NCBI GenBank assembly: GCA_035399665.1
Contig: DAOPJM010000012.1
Location: 1 to 48,386, forward strand
Source: DAOPJM01 sp035399665
Lineage (GTDB): Bacteria > Bacillota > Clostridia > Christensenellales > CAG-138
DNA length: 48,386 nt
Reading direction: 5' to 3'
Shown here: positions 32,615 through 40,355 of the stretch, in pieces
Layout: each line of letters opens with the position of its first letter
Position numbering within the stretch: position 1 is the stretch's first letter
The notes under the pieces: generated by a model
What the model was told of the DNA's origin: nothing
Databases searched by the model: none
Seen by the model: the letters and a program-made list of their open reading frames with translations, nothing else
Translations under genes and position numbers: made by a program

Positions 32615-32850
32615 ATTCCCCCGTTGGTCATCCTAATATGTTCCGCCAACAAACCCCCGCTGCCATCCTTAGAAGTAAAGGATGACAGGGAAGTTTACCC
32701 GCTCTCAAGCCTGTTCGGTGTTCATATTGTAACCCCCGCTGCCATCCTGACATGCTCCGACAACAAGCCCTCACTGTCATCCTGAGGAGCGACAGCGACG
32801 AAGGATCTTGAAACAAACTTGCGGTGATAGGACGCGCTCCCCCACCCCCC
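32615..32850. repeat. Cluster of interspersed repeat modules
   Basis: In the 343-nt gap 32598-32940. It holds a reverse-complement linker TGTTCCGCCAACAAACCCCC (32639-32658) and a related TGCTCCGACAACAAGCCCTC (32752 on). GTCATCCTGAGGAGC...GAAGGATCTTG is at 32777-32811, followed by CTTGCGGTGATAGG and GCGCTCCCCC. The first stretch is the reverse complement of the window's first 40 bases. Confidence 0.85.
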
Positions 32851-32868
32851 TTCCCCGAAAATATCAAT

Positions 32869-32904
32869 CAAATAAAGCAACGGGCGGATGGTATCCGCCC
32901 GTTG
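32869..32904 (-). terminator. Terminator after the amidase gene
   Basis: Perfect 12-bp stem CAACGGGCGGAT (32878-32889) with ATCCGCCCGTTG (32893-32904), loop GGT. On the minus strand it is followed by T-rich CTTTATTTGATT. Confidence 0.88.
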
Positions 32905-32940
32905 CCGCTTGTCCAAAGTGATTGCCGTATCGTTTTTCGC

Positions 32941-34215
32941 TTATGAATCCGGCTCCATATTCATGCTTATCATGTTCAAAACCTCGTCCGAGAAATACAC
33001 CACTATGGCTTGCGCTATGCCCTTGGCCGCGCCGCGCTGACCCTCCTCGCTTTGAAGCACCGCCCTGTCGTGCGCGTTGGTGTGGAAACCGACCTCGATA
33101 AGCGCGGCGGTGATATTGTGCTCGCGTATCATGAAATAGTCCTGATCCTTGGGCGAAGCCTGGCTGTTCGAGATGTCCACATACTGATACACCGTATTGA
33201 GCAGAGCGTTCGCAAGTCGCAGGTTCTGTTCGGCGCGATAGTTGGAATAATACTTCGCGTAGCGTTTATTTTGGTTGCAGTACACGCGAATGCCGTTGAC
33301 GGAGGTGCTGTAAGTGCCGTCGTCGTTCTGCGCAGGCGCGTTCGTGTGTATCGAAATGAATACGCAGTTATCGAGCAGCGAGGAACGTTCCATATCGAAA
33401 AGCCGAGCCGTTTCCTCATTGGCGACGGTGGTTTCGTCATAGGGCGTGTTGAAGTAGGTCCCGGCGGTTGAACCCGCTGTGTTCTTGTAGGCGTCGTATT
33501 CGTCGTAGATGAGATTCATCACAGACTGCATATGGTACAGGAAGGTCTGCGTGTCGGAGTCGGAGGTGTTGCCGAGCAGCAGGCCTATGGCGTAGTTGTT
33601 GACTATTGTCATGCGCTGCATATTTCCGACCATGTCGGCGTTGGCGCGGGTCATTACGACCGTCGCGCCCAGGCTTTCAAGCTCCGCCTTGCAGTATGTG
33701 GCTATGGCCAGAGTGGTGGCGGATTCGCAGTAATTCTCCGCGCTGTAATGCCCATAGCAGTTGCCCGTGTAAGGATTGATTCCGTGACCGGGGTCAAGAA
33801 ACACGACCTTGTCCGCAAGCGGGCCTGTGGGCTTGGGCGTGGCCGTGGGTACGGGCGAAGGCGTGTTGGTGGGTGCGGATGTGACATAGTAGTCCGACGG
33901 CGGGAGCGTGTCAAGCCCCACAAGATAACGCATGATGTACGAGGCGTCGCGTGCGGTGACGCTCGAGGAGCTGTCAACATCGGCAAGGGTCAGAGCTTCC
34001 GCGGAGAGCGACTGCAAGCCAACGAGCGAGCGGAGTATGAAGGATGAGTCGGAAGCGTCCACCCTTCCGTTTAGGTTGACGTCGCCCAAGGGCTTGACGG
34101 TATCTGCGGAGCTTAATCCGCCACAGCAAAGCACTGCTGCGATAAGCAGCCCAAAGAGGAACAGGCGCAGCTTCCCCGCGCTCCCAAGTGTACCTGAAGA
34201 CCTTTGTTCATTCAT
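32941..34215 (-). CDS. Dockerin-bearing N-acetylmuramoyl-L-alanine amidase
   Basis: A 424-residue exported enzyme. A hydrophobic signal or anchor segment (about residues 18-37) is followed by a type I dockerin-like pair (GDVNLNGRVDASDSSFILRS and ADVDSSSSVTARDASYIMRY). A Thr/Pro linker precedes an Amidase_3 catalytic domain (about 135-415). Zinc ligands are visible: FLDPGHG (His), YCESATTLAI (Glu) and FISIHTNA (His), with the catalytic Glu in ALIEVGFHTNA. It cleaves the amide between MurNAc and L-Ala in peptidoglycan. The second dockerin loop lacks most Asp/Asn ligands and may be degenerate. There is no Shine-Dalgarno sequence, and the -10 box lies 6 nt from ATG 34215, so a leaderless mRNA is likely. 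Confidence 0.9.
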   Translation of the reverse strand: MNEQRSSGTLGSAGKLRLFLFGLLIAAVLCCGGLSSADTVKPLGDVNLNGRVDASDSSFILRSLVGLQSLSAEALTLADVDSSSSVTARDASYIMRYLVGLDTLPPSDYYVTSAPTNTPSPVPTATPKPTGPLADKVVFLDPGHGINPYTGNCYGHYSAENYCESATTLAIATYCKAELESLGATVVMTRANADMVGNMQRMTIVNNYAIGLLLGNTSDSDTQTFLYHMQSVMNLIYDEYDAYKNTAGSTAGTYFNTPYDETTVANEETARLFDMERSSLLDNCVFISIHTNAPAQNDDGTYSTSVNGIRVYCNQNKRYAKYYSNYRAEQNLRLANALLNTVYQYVDISNSQASPKDQDYFMIREHNITAALIEVGFHTNAHDRAVLQSEEGQRGAAKGIAQAIVVYFSDEVLNMISMNMEPDS

Positions 34216-34221
34216 GGTTTG

Positions 34222-34250
34222 ATTATATAGGTTAAATCGCTTCAAGTCAA
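34222..34250 (-). promoter_or_regulatory. Consensus promoter abutting the amidase start codon
   Basis: Minus-strand TTGACT (34245-34250), 17 nt, TATAAT (34222-34227). The -10 box is 6 nt from the ATG, placing the transcription start at about the A of ATG. Confidence 0.85.
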
Positions 34251-34383
34251 ATACTAATATTGATAAATATGTAACGTGTGTCAAAGTGAACAGAGGTGTA
34301 TGCCGTCCCCGGGAGCTGCAGCGACGAAGGACGGCAAGCAAGCTTTACCCTCGATAAGCCTGTTTGGTATTCGCAATAAACCA

Positions 34384-34567
34384 CGTTGTCATCCTGAGGA
34401 GCAATGCGACGAAGGATCTTGAAAAAGGCTTGTGGGGAAAGGGGCGCTCCCCCGTTGTGACAAGCGCGTCCCGCTGTGAACTGCTGAGGCAGGAGGTTGA
34501 CGCGGGGGAGCGCTCCGTGACTGTTTTGTTTTCCCCAAGATCCTGAGCGATGGCTCAGGATGACACG
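34384..34567. repeat. Two repeat elements in inverted orientation
   Basis: The left copy runs GTCATCCTGAGGAGC, CGAAGGATCTTG, then GCGCTCCCCCG (34444-34454). The right copy runs CGGGGGAGCGC (34503-34513), then CCAAGATCCTGAGC and CTCAGGATGACACGGGG. The whole is an interrupted palindrome of about 180 bp with a 48-nt non-repeated centre. It lies in the 657-nt gap 34216-34872, which has no credible gene. Confidence 0.8.
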
Positions 34568-34745
34568 GGGTGTGGGCTGATGGTGCAATCNNNNNNNNNN
34601 NNNNNNNNNNNNNNNNNNNNNNNNNNNNNNNNNNNNNNNNNNNNNNNNNNNNNNNNNNNNNNNNNNNNNNNNNNNNNNNNNNNNNNNNNNCAAGATCCTG
34701 AGCGATGGCTCAGGATGACACGGGGTGTGGGCTGATGGTGCAATC
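34536..34745 (+). repeat. Identical 55-bp direct repeats flanking a gap
   Basis: Positions 34536-34590 and 34691-34745 are identical over 55 bp (both start CAAGATCCTGAGCGATGGCT). They end and begin exactly at the N run. This is the signature of two contigs that overlap by one k-mer, or of a real tandem repeat. Confidence 0.95.
34591..34690. other. Assembly gap of 100 N
   Basis: Fixed-length scaffold gap between the two 55-bp copies; the true distance may be zero or negative. Confidence 0.99.
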
Positions 34746-34872
34746 GCATCATGTGGCGAATGTTCAAGCGACAAAGGCCCTAACACAAAACCGAAGATTT
34801 TACATAACGGATATGGTATTTGGTGCTTGAGCTATGGTATGATAAAGTGTAGAAATCTCGGAGGTAACGACT

Positions 34873-36657
34873 GTGAGCGCAGCGATTCAGAATATATTAT
34901 TGTTCGTGGCGGGACTTGCATTTACCCTTTTCGGTATGCATATGATGTCCGGCGGACTGGAGAGGCTTTCGGGCGGCAAGCTTGAGCGCGCACTCGCGGC
35001 GGCGACGGCGTCCAAGAGCCGCTTCCCCATCATCGGCAGACTGAAGGGTATGCTTGTCGGCTGCGGCGTGACCGCCCTTGTGCAAAGCTCGTCCGCGACC
35101 ACCGTAATGACCGTGGGCTTTGTCAATTCGGGCATACTCAAGCTCGAACAGGCCGTGGGCATCATCATGGGCGCGAATATCGGCACGACCATCACCACTT
35201 GGCTTTTAGCATTGACCGGTTTGGACGGCAGCGCTTGGTATATACAGATATTCAAGCCGTCCACCTTTTCACCAATACTTGCCGTTGTAGGCGCCGGACT
35301 GATGCTTTTTTGCAAGCAGCAGAAGCGCAAGAATATAGGCACAACGCTCGTCAGCTTTGCCATACTGATGTTCGGCATGTCACAGATGAGCAGCGTTTGC
35401 GGTCAGCTTGCCGGCAACGCGCTTGTCGCTGACATCTTCTCGGCGCTCGAAAACCCCATACTGGGCATACTTGCGGGCGCGATTTTTACAGGGATTATTC
35501 AGGCTTCCGCCGCCACCCTCGCCATTGTTCAGGCTCTTGCGGCTTCGGGCAGCATCAGCTACGGCGCGGCCATACCCATAATCTTAGGCTCCAACATCGG
35601 CACCTGCGTCACCGCGATACTCTCCTGCATAGGCGCCGGCACCAACGCCAAGCGCACGGCAATGGTGCATCTCTACTTCAACATCATAGGCTCGCTGTTC
35701 TTCATGTGCGCGTTCTATCTGCTGAACGCCATTTTCCACTTCGATTTTCTGTCTAAGCCGCTCAACGCCGCCGACATTGCCATCATCCACACCATTTTTA
35801 ACGTCTCCGCGACCGCGCTGCTGCTCCCCCTAGGCGGACTTTTGGCCAAGGCCGCCAAGTTCACCATCAAGGACAAGCCCAGCGCCGTGGACAAGGAGGC
35901 TTCCCGTCTCGATCAACGCTTCCTTCATACTCCCGCCATCGCGTTAGAGCAGTGCCGCATAGTCGCGGGCAACATGGCCGCCATAGTGCGCCGCAATCTC
36001 TCCGACGCCTTGGGCCTTTTTGACGGCTATACCGAGACGTCCTTTGACAAGGTTCAAAACGATGAGGAAACCGTAGACGGGCTTGAGGACAAGCTTGGGA
36101 CATATTTGGTACAGGTATGCGCCCAACAGTTAGACGAGGACGAGAGCCGCGAGGCGAATCTGCTGCTGCACTCCATAGGCGATTTTGAGCGCATAAGCGA
36201 CCACGCGGTGAACCTTTCGGACTCGGCGCAGGAGATGAAAACCAAGTCGGTGCAGTTCTCCGACGCGGCAAGGGCGGAGCTGAACGTTATCAGGGACGCG
36301 CTGTATGAGATAGTCGATCTGTCGTTTACGGCGTGGCAGAACAATAACGTCGCCATGGCGCAGAGGGTTGAGCCGCTTGAGGAGGTCATTGACCTGTTGC
36401 AGCAGGAGCTGAAAGACAGGCACATACTGCGCTTGCAGGCGGGAGAATGCACAATAGCCCAAGGCTTTGTGTTCAACGACGTGCTTGCAAACATAGAGCG
36501 TGTCGCGGACCACTGCTCCAACGTCGCCGTCGGGGTAATTGAGTCGCAGGGGATGTCCATGGACTCGCACCGCTATCTTAACGCCGAGAAGGAGGCGCCC
36601 TCCGAGCAGTTCCGCGGTCTGACCCGCAGCTACCTTGAGAAGTACAAGCTGGACTGA
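34873..36657 (+). CDS. Na/phosphate-cotransporter family protein with PhoU-like domain
   Basis: A 594-residue membrane protein. The N-terminal half has two inverted Na/Pi cotransporter repeats, each with a QS/QA-type motif: ALVQSSSATTVMTVGFVNSG with GANIGTT, and IIQASAATLAIVQALAASG with GSNIGTC. The C-terminal part (about residues 345-560) is helical and PhoU-like, with DFERISDHAVNLSD and NIERVADHCSNVAV. The family imports phosphate with sodium; the PhoU-like part may sense phosphate or metal. It starts at GTG 34873 with GGAGGTAACGAC upstream, and an extended -10 TGGTATGAT lies near 34836. Monocistronic, ending at a terminator shared with convergent recA. Confidence 0.92.
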   Translation: MSAAIQNILLFVAGLAFTLFGMHMMSGGLERLSGGKLERALAAATASKSRFPIIGRLKGMLVGCGVTALVQSSSATTVMTVGFVNSGILKLEQAVGIIMGANIGTTITTWLLALTGLDGSAWYIQIFKPSTFSPILAVVGAGLMLFCKQQKRKNIGTTLVSFAILMFGMSQMSSVCGQLAGNALVADIFSALENPILGILAGAIFTGIIQASAATLAIVQALAASGSISYGAAIPIILGSNIGTCVTAILSCIGAGTNAKRTAMVHLYFNIIGSLFFMCAFYLLNAIFHFDFLSKPLNAADIAIIHTIFNVSATALLLPLGGLLAKAAKFTIKDKPSAVDKEASRLDQRFLHTPAIALEQCRIVAGNMAAIVRRNLSDALGLFDGYTETSFDKVQNDEETVDGLEDKLGTYLVQVCAQQLDEDESREANLLLHSIGDFERISDHAVNLSDSAQEMKTKSVQFSDAARAELNVIRDALYEIVDLSFTAWQNNNVAMAQRVEPLEEVIDLLQQELKDRHILRLQAGECTIAQGFVFNDVLANIERVADHCSNVAVGVIESQGMSMDSHRYLNAEKEAPSEQFRGLTRSYLEKYKLD

Positions 36658-36687
36658 GCGAGCCTTGACCCCTCGAATAATACAAAC

Positions 36688-36717
36688 AACGCGCTGCGGA
36701 TATCCACAGCGCGTTTT
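36688..36717. terminator. Bidirectional terminator between the Na/Pi cotransporter and recA
   Basis: AACGCGCTG (36688-36696) pairs with CAGCGCGTT (36707-36715) around the palindrome GGATATCC, with a U-tract on each strand. Confidence 0.85.
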
Positions 36718-36735
36718 GATACTCGGCTTTTGACC

Positions 36736-37815
36736 CTACTCGTCCGTCGGAGGGGTTGCGGGCGCGGCGGTGCGGACTATACGCGCCTGTCGCTTGGCCT
36801 CGGCCTCCTCGCCTTCCTTTATGCGTTCGGCTTCAATGGCGGCGTAGATGGCCTTTTCCACCTCGTCACAGATTTCGGGATTGTCCTTTAGGAACAGTCT
36901 CGCGTTCTCACGGCCCTGACCTATGCGCATATCCTTATAGGAGAACCATGCGCCCGACTTGATGATGATGCGCTTGCCGACGGCCATATCGAGTATGGAG
37001 CCTTCATGCGAAATGCCTTCACCGAAGAGCATATCAAACTCCGCCACCTTGAACGGGGGCGAGACTTTGTTCTTCGCGACCTTCACACGGGTGCGGCTGC
37101 CGATGAACTCGGTACCGTTCTTGAGCGTCTCAACGCGCCTTACGTCAAGGCGCACAGATGCGTAGAACTTCAGCGCCTTGCCGCCGGGGGTGGTTTCGGG
37201 GTTGCCGAACATCACGCCGACCTTTTCGCGCAGCTGGTTGATGAAAATGACTATGCACTGCGACTTGGAGGTCACTCCCGCAAGCTTGCGCAGAGCCTGC
37301 GACATAAGCCTGGCCTGCAAGCCGATGTGTGAGTCGCCCATGTCGCCCTCAAGCTCCGCCTTTGGCACGAGCGCCGCCACGGAGTCCACGACTATAACGT
37401 CAATCGCGCCGCTTCTGACAAGAGCCTCGGTGATGTCCAAGGCTTGCTCGCCCGTGTCGGGCTGCGAAACGTAAAGCTCGTCCGCGCAGACGCCCAATTT
37501 CTCGGCATACACGGGGTCCAAGGCGTGCTCGGCGTCGATGAACGCGGCGGTTCCGCCCGCCTTCTGCGCCTGTGCCACCACATGCAGGGCGATGGTGGTT
37601 TTGCCTGAGGATTCAGGCCCGTAAATCTCGATTATACGGCCGCGGGGCAGACCGCCCACGCCGAGCGCAAGATCAAGGTCTATGCATCCCGTGGATATGA
37701 CCGATACGTTGTTCATATTGGCAGCATCGCCAAGGCGCATGATCGCACCCTTGCCAAATGCCTTCTCTATCTGCGTTAACGCCAACTCAAGCGCTTTATC
37801 CTTTTCACGTTCCAT
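36736..37815 (-). CDS. recA: Recombinase RecA
   Basis: The strand-exchange ATPase of homologous recombination, which also activates LexA self-cleavage. The 359 residues cover the whole protein: an N-terminal helix KALELALTQIEKAFGKGAIM, Walker A GPESSGKTT (about residues 66-74), VDSVAALVPKAE, the L2-region NQLREKVGVMFGNPETTPGG, and a C-terminal domain ending in a basic then acidic/Pro tail. ATG 37815 is chosen to match the usual RecA N-terminus. GGAGG lies 13 nt upstream, rather far, and TTG 37824 (4 nt from GGAGG) is a possible alternative. The promoter contains a LexA-like box. Confidence 0.97.
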   Translation of the reverse strand: MEREKDKALELALTQIEKAFGKGAIMRLGDAANMNNVSVISTGCIDLDLALGVGGLPRGRIIEIYGPESSGKTTIALHVVAQAQKAGGTAAFIDAEHALDPVYAEKLGVCADELYVSQPDTGEQALDITEALVRSGAIDVIVVDSVAALVPKAELEGDMGDSHIGLQARLMSQALRKLAGVTSKSQCIVIFINQLREKVGVMFGNPETTPGGKALKFYASVRLDVRRVETLKNGTEFIGSRTRVKVAKNKVSPPFKVAEFDMLFGEGISHEGSILDMAVGKRIIIKSGAWFSYKDMRIGQGRENARLFLKDNPEICDEVEKAIYAAIEAERIKEGEEAEAKRQARIVRTAAPATPPTDE

Positions 37816-37850
37816 CTTGTACAACAATCCTCCACATTTACTTCTTACAT

Positions 37851-37879
37851 ATTATAACATAAACAAATGTTCGGGTAAA
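37851..37879 (-). promoter_or_regulatory. recA promoter with embedded LexA-like SOS box
   Basis: Minus-strand TTTACC (37874-37879), 17 nt, TATAAT (37851-37856) with an upstream TG. The spacer holds CGAACATTTGTTT (37861-37873), one mismatch from the Gram-positive GAAC-N4-GTTC core. LexA bound there would block the polymerase site. Confidence 0.75.
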
Positions 37880-38018
37880 CAGCTTTTTATAGAACATTTT
37901 TATGAATTGGCTCTGATTCAGCGCAATTTCCAAGGGAGCGGGAAAGCGCCGAAAAAGCCTTGGCGGGGCTTCACGGGTTTTGCCCGCAAATTCTCACAAT
38001 ATCTGCACAAAGCGACTA

Positions 38019-38048
38019 TTGCCAAAGTCCCCGCCGATGCGGTATAAT
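38019..38048 (+). promoter_or_regulatory. Promoter abutting the site-2 protease start codon
   Basis: TTGCCA (38019-38024), 18 nt, TATAAT (38043-38048), then 6 nt to ATG 38055. No room for a Shine-Dalgarno sequence. The 37880-38018 stretch before it holds short GC-rich hairpins and no gene. Confidence 0.75.
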
Positions 38049-38054
38049 ATTTAT

Positions 38055-38693
38055 ATGATGATTCAATCTTACATAAGCAACCCCATGCTGCTTGTATATC
38101 TGTTGCCTGCGCTGCTTTTGAGCCTCACCCTTCACGAGTGGGCGCACGCGTACGCCGCGCACCTCTGCGGCGACGATACCGCCAAGATGATGGGCAGGAT
38201 GACGCTCAACCCGCTTGCGCACCTGGATATATTCGGCACAATCTGCCTGCTGCTTGCGGGCTTTGGGTGGGCGAAGCCCGTCCCTGTGAACAGCCGCAAC
38301 TTCAGGAGCTACCGCAAGGGTACGGTCATAGTGTCGCTTGCGGGCGTTACCATGAACTTCCTGCTGCTCGTGGTTTCGAGCCTTATATGGTTCTTGGGAA
38401 TGAAGTATCTGCACCTCTACAACAACGAAGCTTTCATGTACATCTGCATGTTCTTCGTGAGCTATAACTCGGTGCTGATGCTGTTCAACCTCATCCCCAT
38501 CTACCCCTTGGACGGCTACCATGTGCTTGAGATTCTCTTGGGCAAGTACCTGCCAGCCAAGTTCTTTATGTGGATGCGCAAGTACGGCAACTACCTCCTT
38601 ATCGCCGTCATCATCGGTATGCGCTTTACATCCGTTAGCCTCTTTTCATGGCTGCCCAACCTTATCATCGACCTGATATACAGCGCGCTGTAA
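38055..38693 (+). CDS. Site-2 protease family protein (M50)
   Basis: A 212-residue polytopic membrane zinc protease of the short M50 group. LSLTLHEWAHAYAAHLCGD near residue 25 carries the HExxH-type site (HEWAH), GRMTLNPLAHLD follows, and NLIPIYPLDGYHVLEIL carries the NxxPxxPLDG motif with the third metal ligand Asp. These enzymes cleave substrates within the membrane; targets of this short class are mostly unknown. It begins at ATG 38055 or the adjacent ATG 38058 and is probably translated from a leaderless mRNA. One base separates its stop from scpA, a cluster order frequently seen in Clostridia. Confidence 0.9.
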   Translation: MMIQSYISNPMLLVYLLPALLLSLTLHEWAHAYAAHLCGDDTAKMMGRMTLNPLAHLDIFGTICLLLAGFGWAKPVPVNSRNFRSYRKGTVIVSLAGVTMNFLLLVVSSLIWFLGMKYLHLYNNEAFMYICMFFVSYNSVLMLFNLIPIYPLDGYHVLEILLGKYLPAKFFMWMRKYGNYLLIAVIIGMRFTSVSLFSWLPNLIIDLIYSAL

Positions 38694-38694
38694 G

Positions 38695-39450
38695 ATGGAT
38701 TACACGGTTAACCAACAAGCGTTTGAAGGGCCGCTCGACTTGCTTCTAAGCCTCATTGAGAAGGCGGAGCTGGACATCGAGGACATATTCATATCCGAAA
38801 TAACCTCACAGTACCTTGCGATAGTCGGGGAGATGGACGCCTGCGACATGGACTCCGTGAGTGAATTTATGACCGTCGCGGCACAGCTGATACTGATAAA
38901 GTCGCGGCGGCTTCTGCCGAAACCCCAGCCCCTCCAGGAAGGCGAGATCGACCCTGAAAAAGAGCTTATCGAAAGGCTGCGCGAATATCAAAAGCTCAAG
39001 CTCGAGAGCATGGAGCTGACGCAGCTATACCTTGAGAACGCAAAGAGCGTGGTGCGCAAGCCCGAGGAGCATATTAAGATTGACAACGTGTACACCGATG
39101 ACATAAGCCCCGAGCAGCTTTCCGCCGCCTTTTTCGAGGTGCTTAACCGAGTGAAGGACGAGGACAGCGCGCCTGTCGCAAGGCGGGTGCGTCAGGACGC
39201 CTTCACGGTCAGAAGCTGTGCCAAAAAGATACGCGATATGCTGAAGGCAAAGCCGCGCCTTGCGTTCACGGAGCTGTTCTCCGACAATTACAGCAGGGAG
39301 GAGCTTACCGCTACCTTCCTTGCGCTCTTGGAGCTGCTAAAGCATGGCGAGATAAGAGCGACCCAGAGCCGCCCCTTCGCGCCCATCATGATACGCGCCA
39401 AGGAGCTGAACGAAAACGACGACTACACCTACATCGATGAAGCCGATTAG
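38695..39450 (+). CDS. scpA: Segregation and condensation protein A
   Basis: The kleisin subunit that bridges SMC ATPase heads in the SMC-ScpAB condensin complex. The 251-residue protein has the typical N-terminus (QAFEGPLDLLLSLIEKAEL, then IFISEITSQYL) and an all-helical middle with EFMTVAAQLILIKSRRLLP. A charged linker and a C-terminal winged-helix follow, with FTELFSDNYSREELTATFLA and LELLKHGEI. It starts 1 nt after the protease stop without a separate ribosome site, so translation is probably coupled; scpB follows after 15 nt. Confidence 0.95.
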   Translation: MDYTVNQQAFEGPLDLLLSLIEKAELDIEDIFISEITSQYLAIVGEMDACDMDSVSEFMTVAAQLILIKSRRLLPKPQPLQEGEIDPEKELIERLREYQKLKLESMELTQLYLENAKSVVRKPEEHIKIDNVYTDDISPEQLSAAFFEVLNRVKDEDSAPVARRVRQDAFTVRSCAKKIRDMLKAKPRLAFTELFSDNYSREELTATFLALLELLKHGEIRATQSRPFAPIMIRAKELNENDDYTYIDEAD

Positions 39451-39465
39451 AAAGCGATACAAAGC

Positions 39466-39981
39466 ATGGAAAACATCTCATCCGCAATAGAATGCCTGCT
39501 CTTTGTCTCGGGTGAGCCCGTGGAGAAGGCGGAGCTTGCGCGAGCGCTTGAAGTTGAAATCGGTGAGATAGAACAAGGTCTTGCCGAGCTCAAGGACGCG
39601 CTTGAAAACCGTGGCATACGGCTTGTTGTGACGACAGCTTCCGCGCAGTTAGGGTCGAACCCGGAGTACTATGACGCGGTGGAGCGGCTGCTTTCGCCCG
39701 CGGTAAAGCGCAGCGCCTCACGCTCGCTCATGGAGACCCTGAGCCTTGTCGCCTATCGACAGCCCATCACCCGTGCCGAGATTGAGAACATTCGGGGGGT
39801 TCGCTGCGACTATGCCATAGGGCAGCTTTTGCGCCTTGGGCTGATATATGAGTGCGGAAAGAAAGAAACCGTAGGCCGTCCCGCGCTGCTTGCCACCACG
39901 GACGCGTTCCTGCACAAGCTTGGAATCTCAAGCCTTGACGAGCTTCCAAGGGTGGAAGCCGAGGACTTCGGAACGGTATAG
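39466..39981 (+). CDS. scpB: Segregation and condensation protein B
   Basis: Partner of ScpA in condensin, made of two winged-helix domains. At 171 residues it is near the usual length. It has the N-terminal SAIECLLFVSGEPVEKAELA, the central LMETLSLVAYRQPITRAEIE and NIRGVRCDYAIGQLLRLGLI, and the terminal GRPALLATTDAFLHKLGI. ATG 39466 lies 15 nt after scpA with only a weak AAAGCG-type ribosome site, which suggests coupling. A strong terminator follows. Confidence 0.95.
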   Translation: MENISSAIECLLFVSGEPVEKAELARALEVEIGEIEQGLAELKDALENRGIRLVVTTASAQLGSNPEYYDAVERLLSPAVKRSASRSLMETLSLVAYRQPITRAEIENIRGVRCDYAIGQLLRLGLIYECGKKETVGRPALLATTDAFLHKLGISSLDELPRVEAEDFGTV

Positions 39982-40005
39982 CGCCGAATAGAATGACTAC
40001 CGGTG

Positions 40006-40036
40006 GGCGGGCGAACTGTGTTCGCCCGCCTGTTCA
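40006..40036 (+). terminator. Terminator after scpB
   Basis: Perfect 11-bp stem GGCGGGCGAAC (40006-40016) with GTTCGCCCGCC (40020-40030), 3-nt loop, followed by TGTTCAT. A degenerate copy is at 9172-9194. Confidence 0.75.
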
Positions 40037-40066
40037 TAGTGTTACACGGGGGGCTTGAACGTACCT

Positions 40067-40166
40067 NNNNNNNNNNNNNNNNNNNNNNNNNNNNNNNNNN
40101 NNNNNNNNNNNNNNNNNNNNNNNNNNNNNNNNNNNNNNNNNNNNNNNNNNNNNNNNNNNNNNNNNN
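40067..40166. other. Assembly gap of 100 N
   Basis: Fixed-length scaffold gap; its right edge starts inside an interspersed repeat (TTTCAAGATCCTTCG). Confidence 0.99.
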
Positions 40167-40262
40167 TGTTTCAAGATCCTTCGTCGCGGCGCTCCTCAGG
40201 ATGACAGCAGGGGCAGAATGGCGGAGCATTATTTGATGACAGCGGGGGGATTCGGGGGAGCG
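40167..40262. repeat. Interspersed repeat element
   Basis: TTTCAAGATCCTTCGTCGC, then GCTCCTCAGGATGACAGCAG, then a linker ATGGCGGAGCATTATTTGAT and GACAGCGGGGG. It resembles the palindrome-linker order seen elsewhere. With the gap and terminators it fills 39982-40310. Confidence 0.85.
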
Positions 40263-40310
40263 CAAATGTCAAAATGCGTGTTGCGGAGTATTTCCAACGC
40301 CAGTGCGCAC

Positions 40311-40342
40311 ATAAATAGAGCCGAGGCGTTCTTTCTCGGCTC
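40311..40342 (-). terminator. Terminator after the TPM-domain gene
   Basis: GAGCCGAG (40318-40325) pairs with CTCGGCTC (40335-40342). On the minus strand it is followed by TATTTAT. Confidence 0.75.
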
Positions 40343-40355
40343 CTCAATCTTTCTG

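Noticed and set aside
34550..34735. Open frames running through N gaps
   Set aside because: They consist of repeat sequence and unknown bases and cannot be supported.
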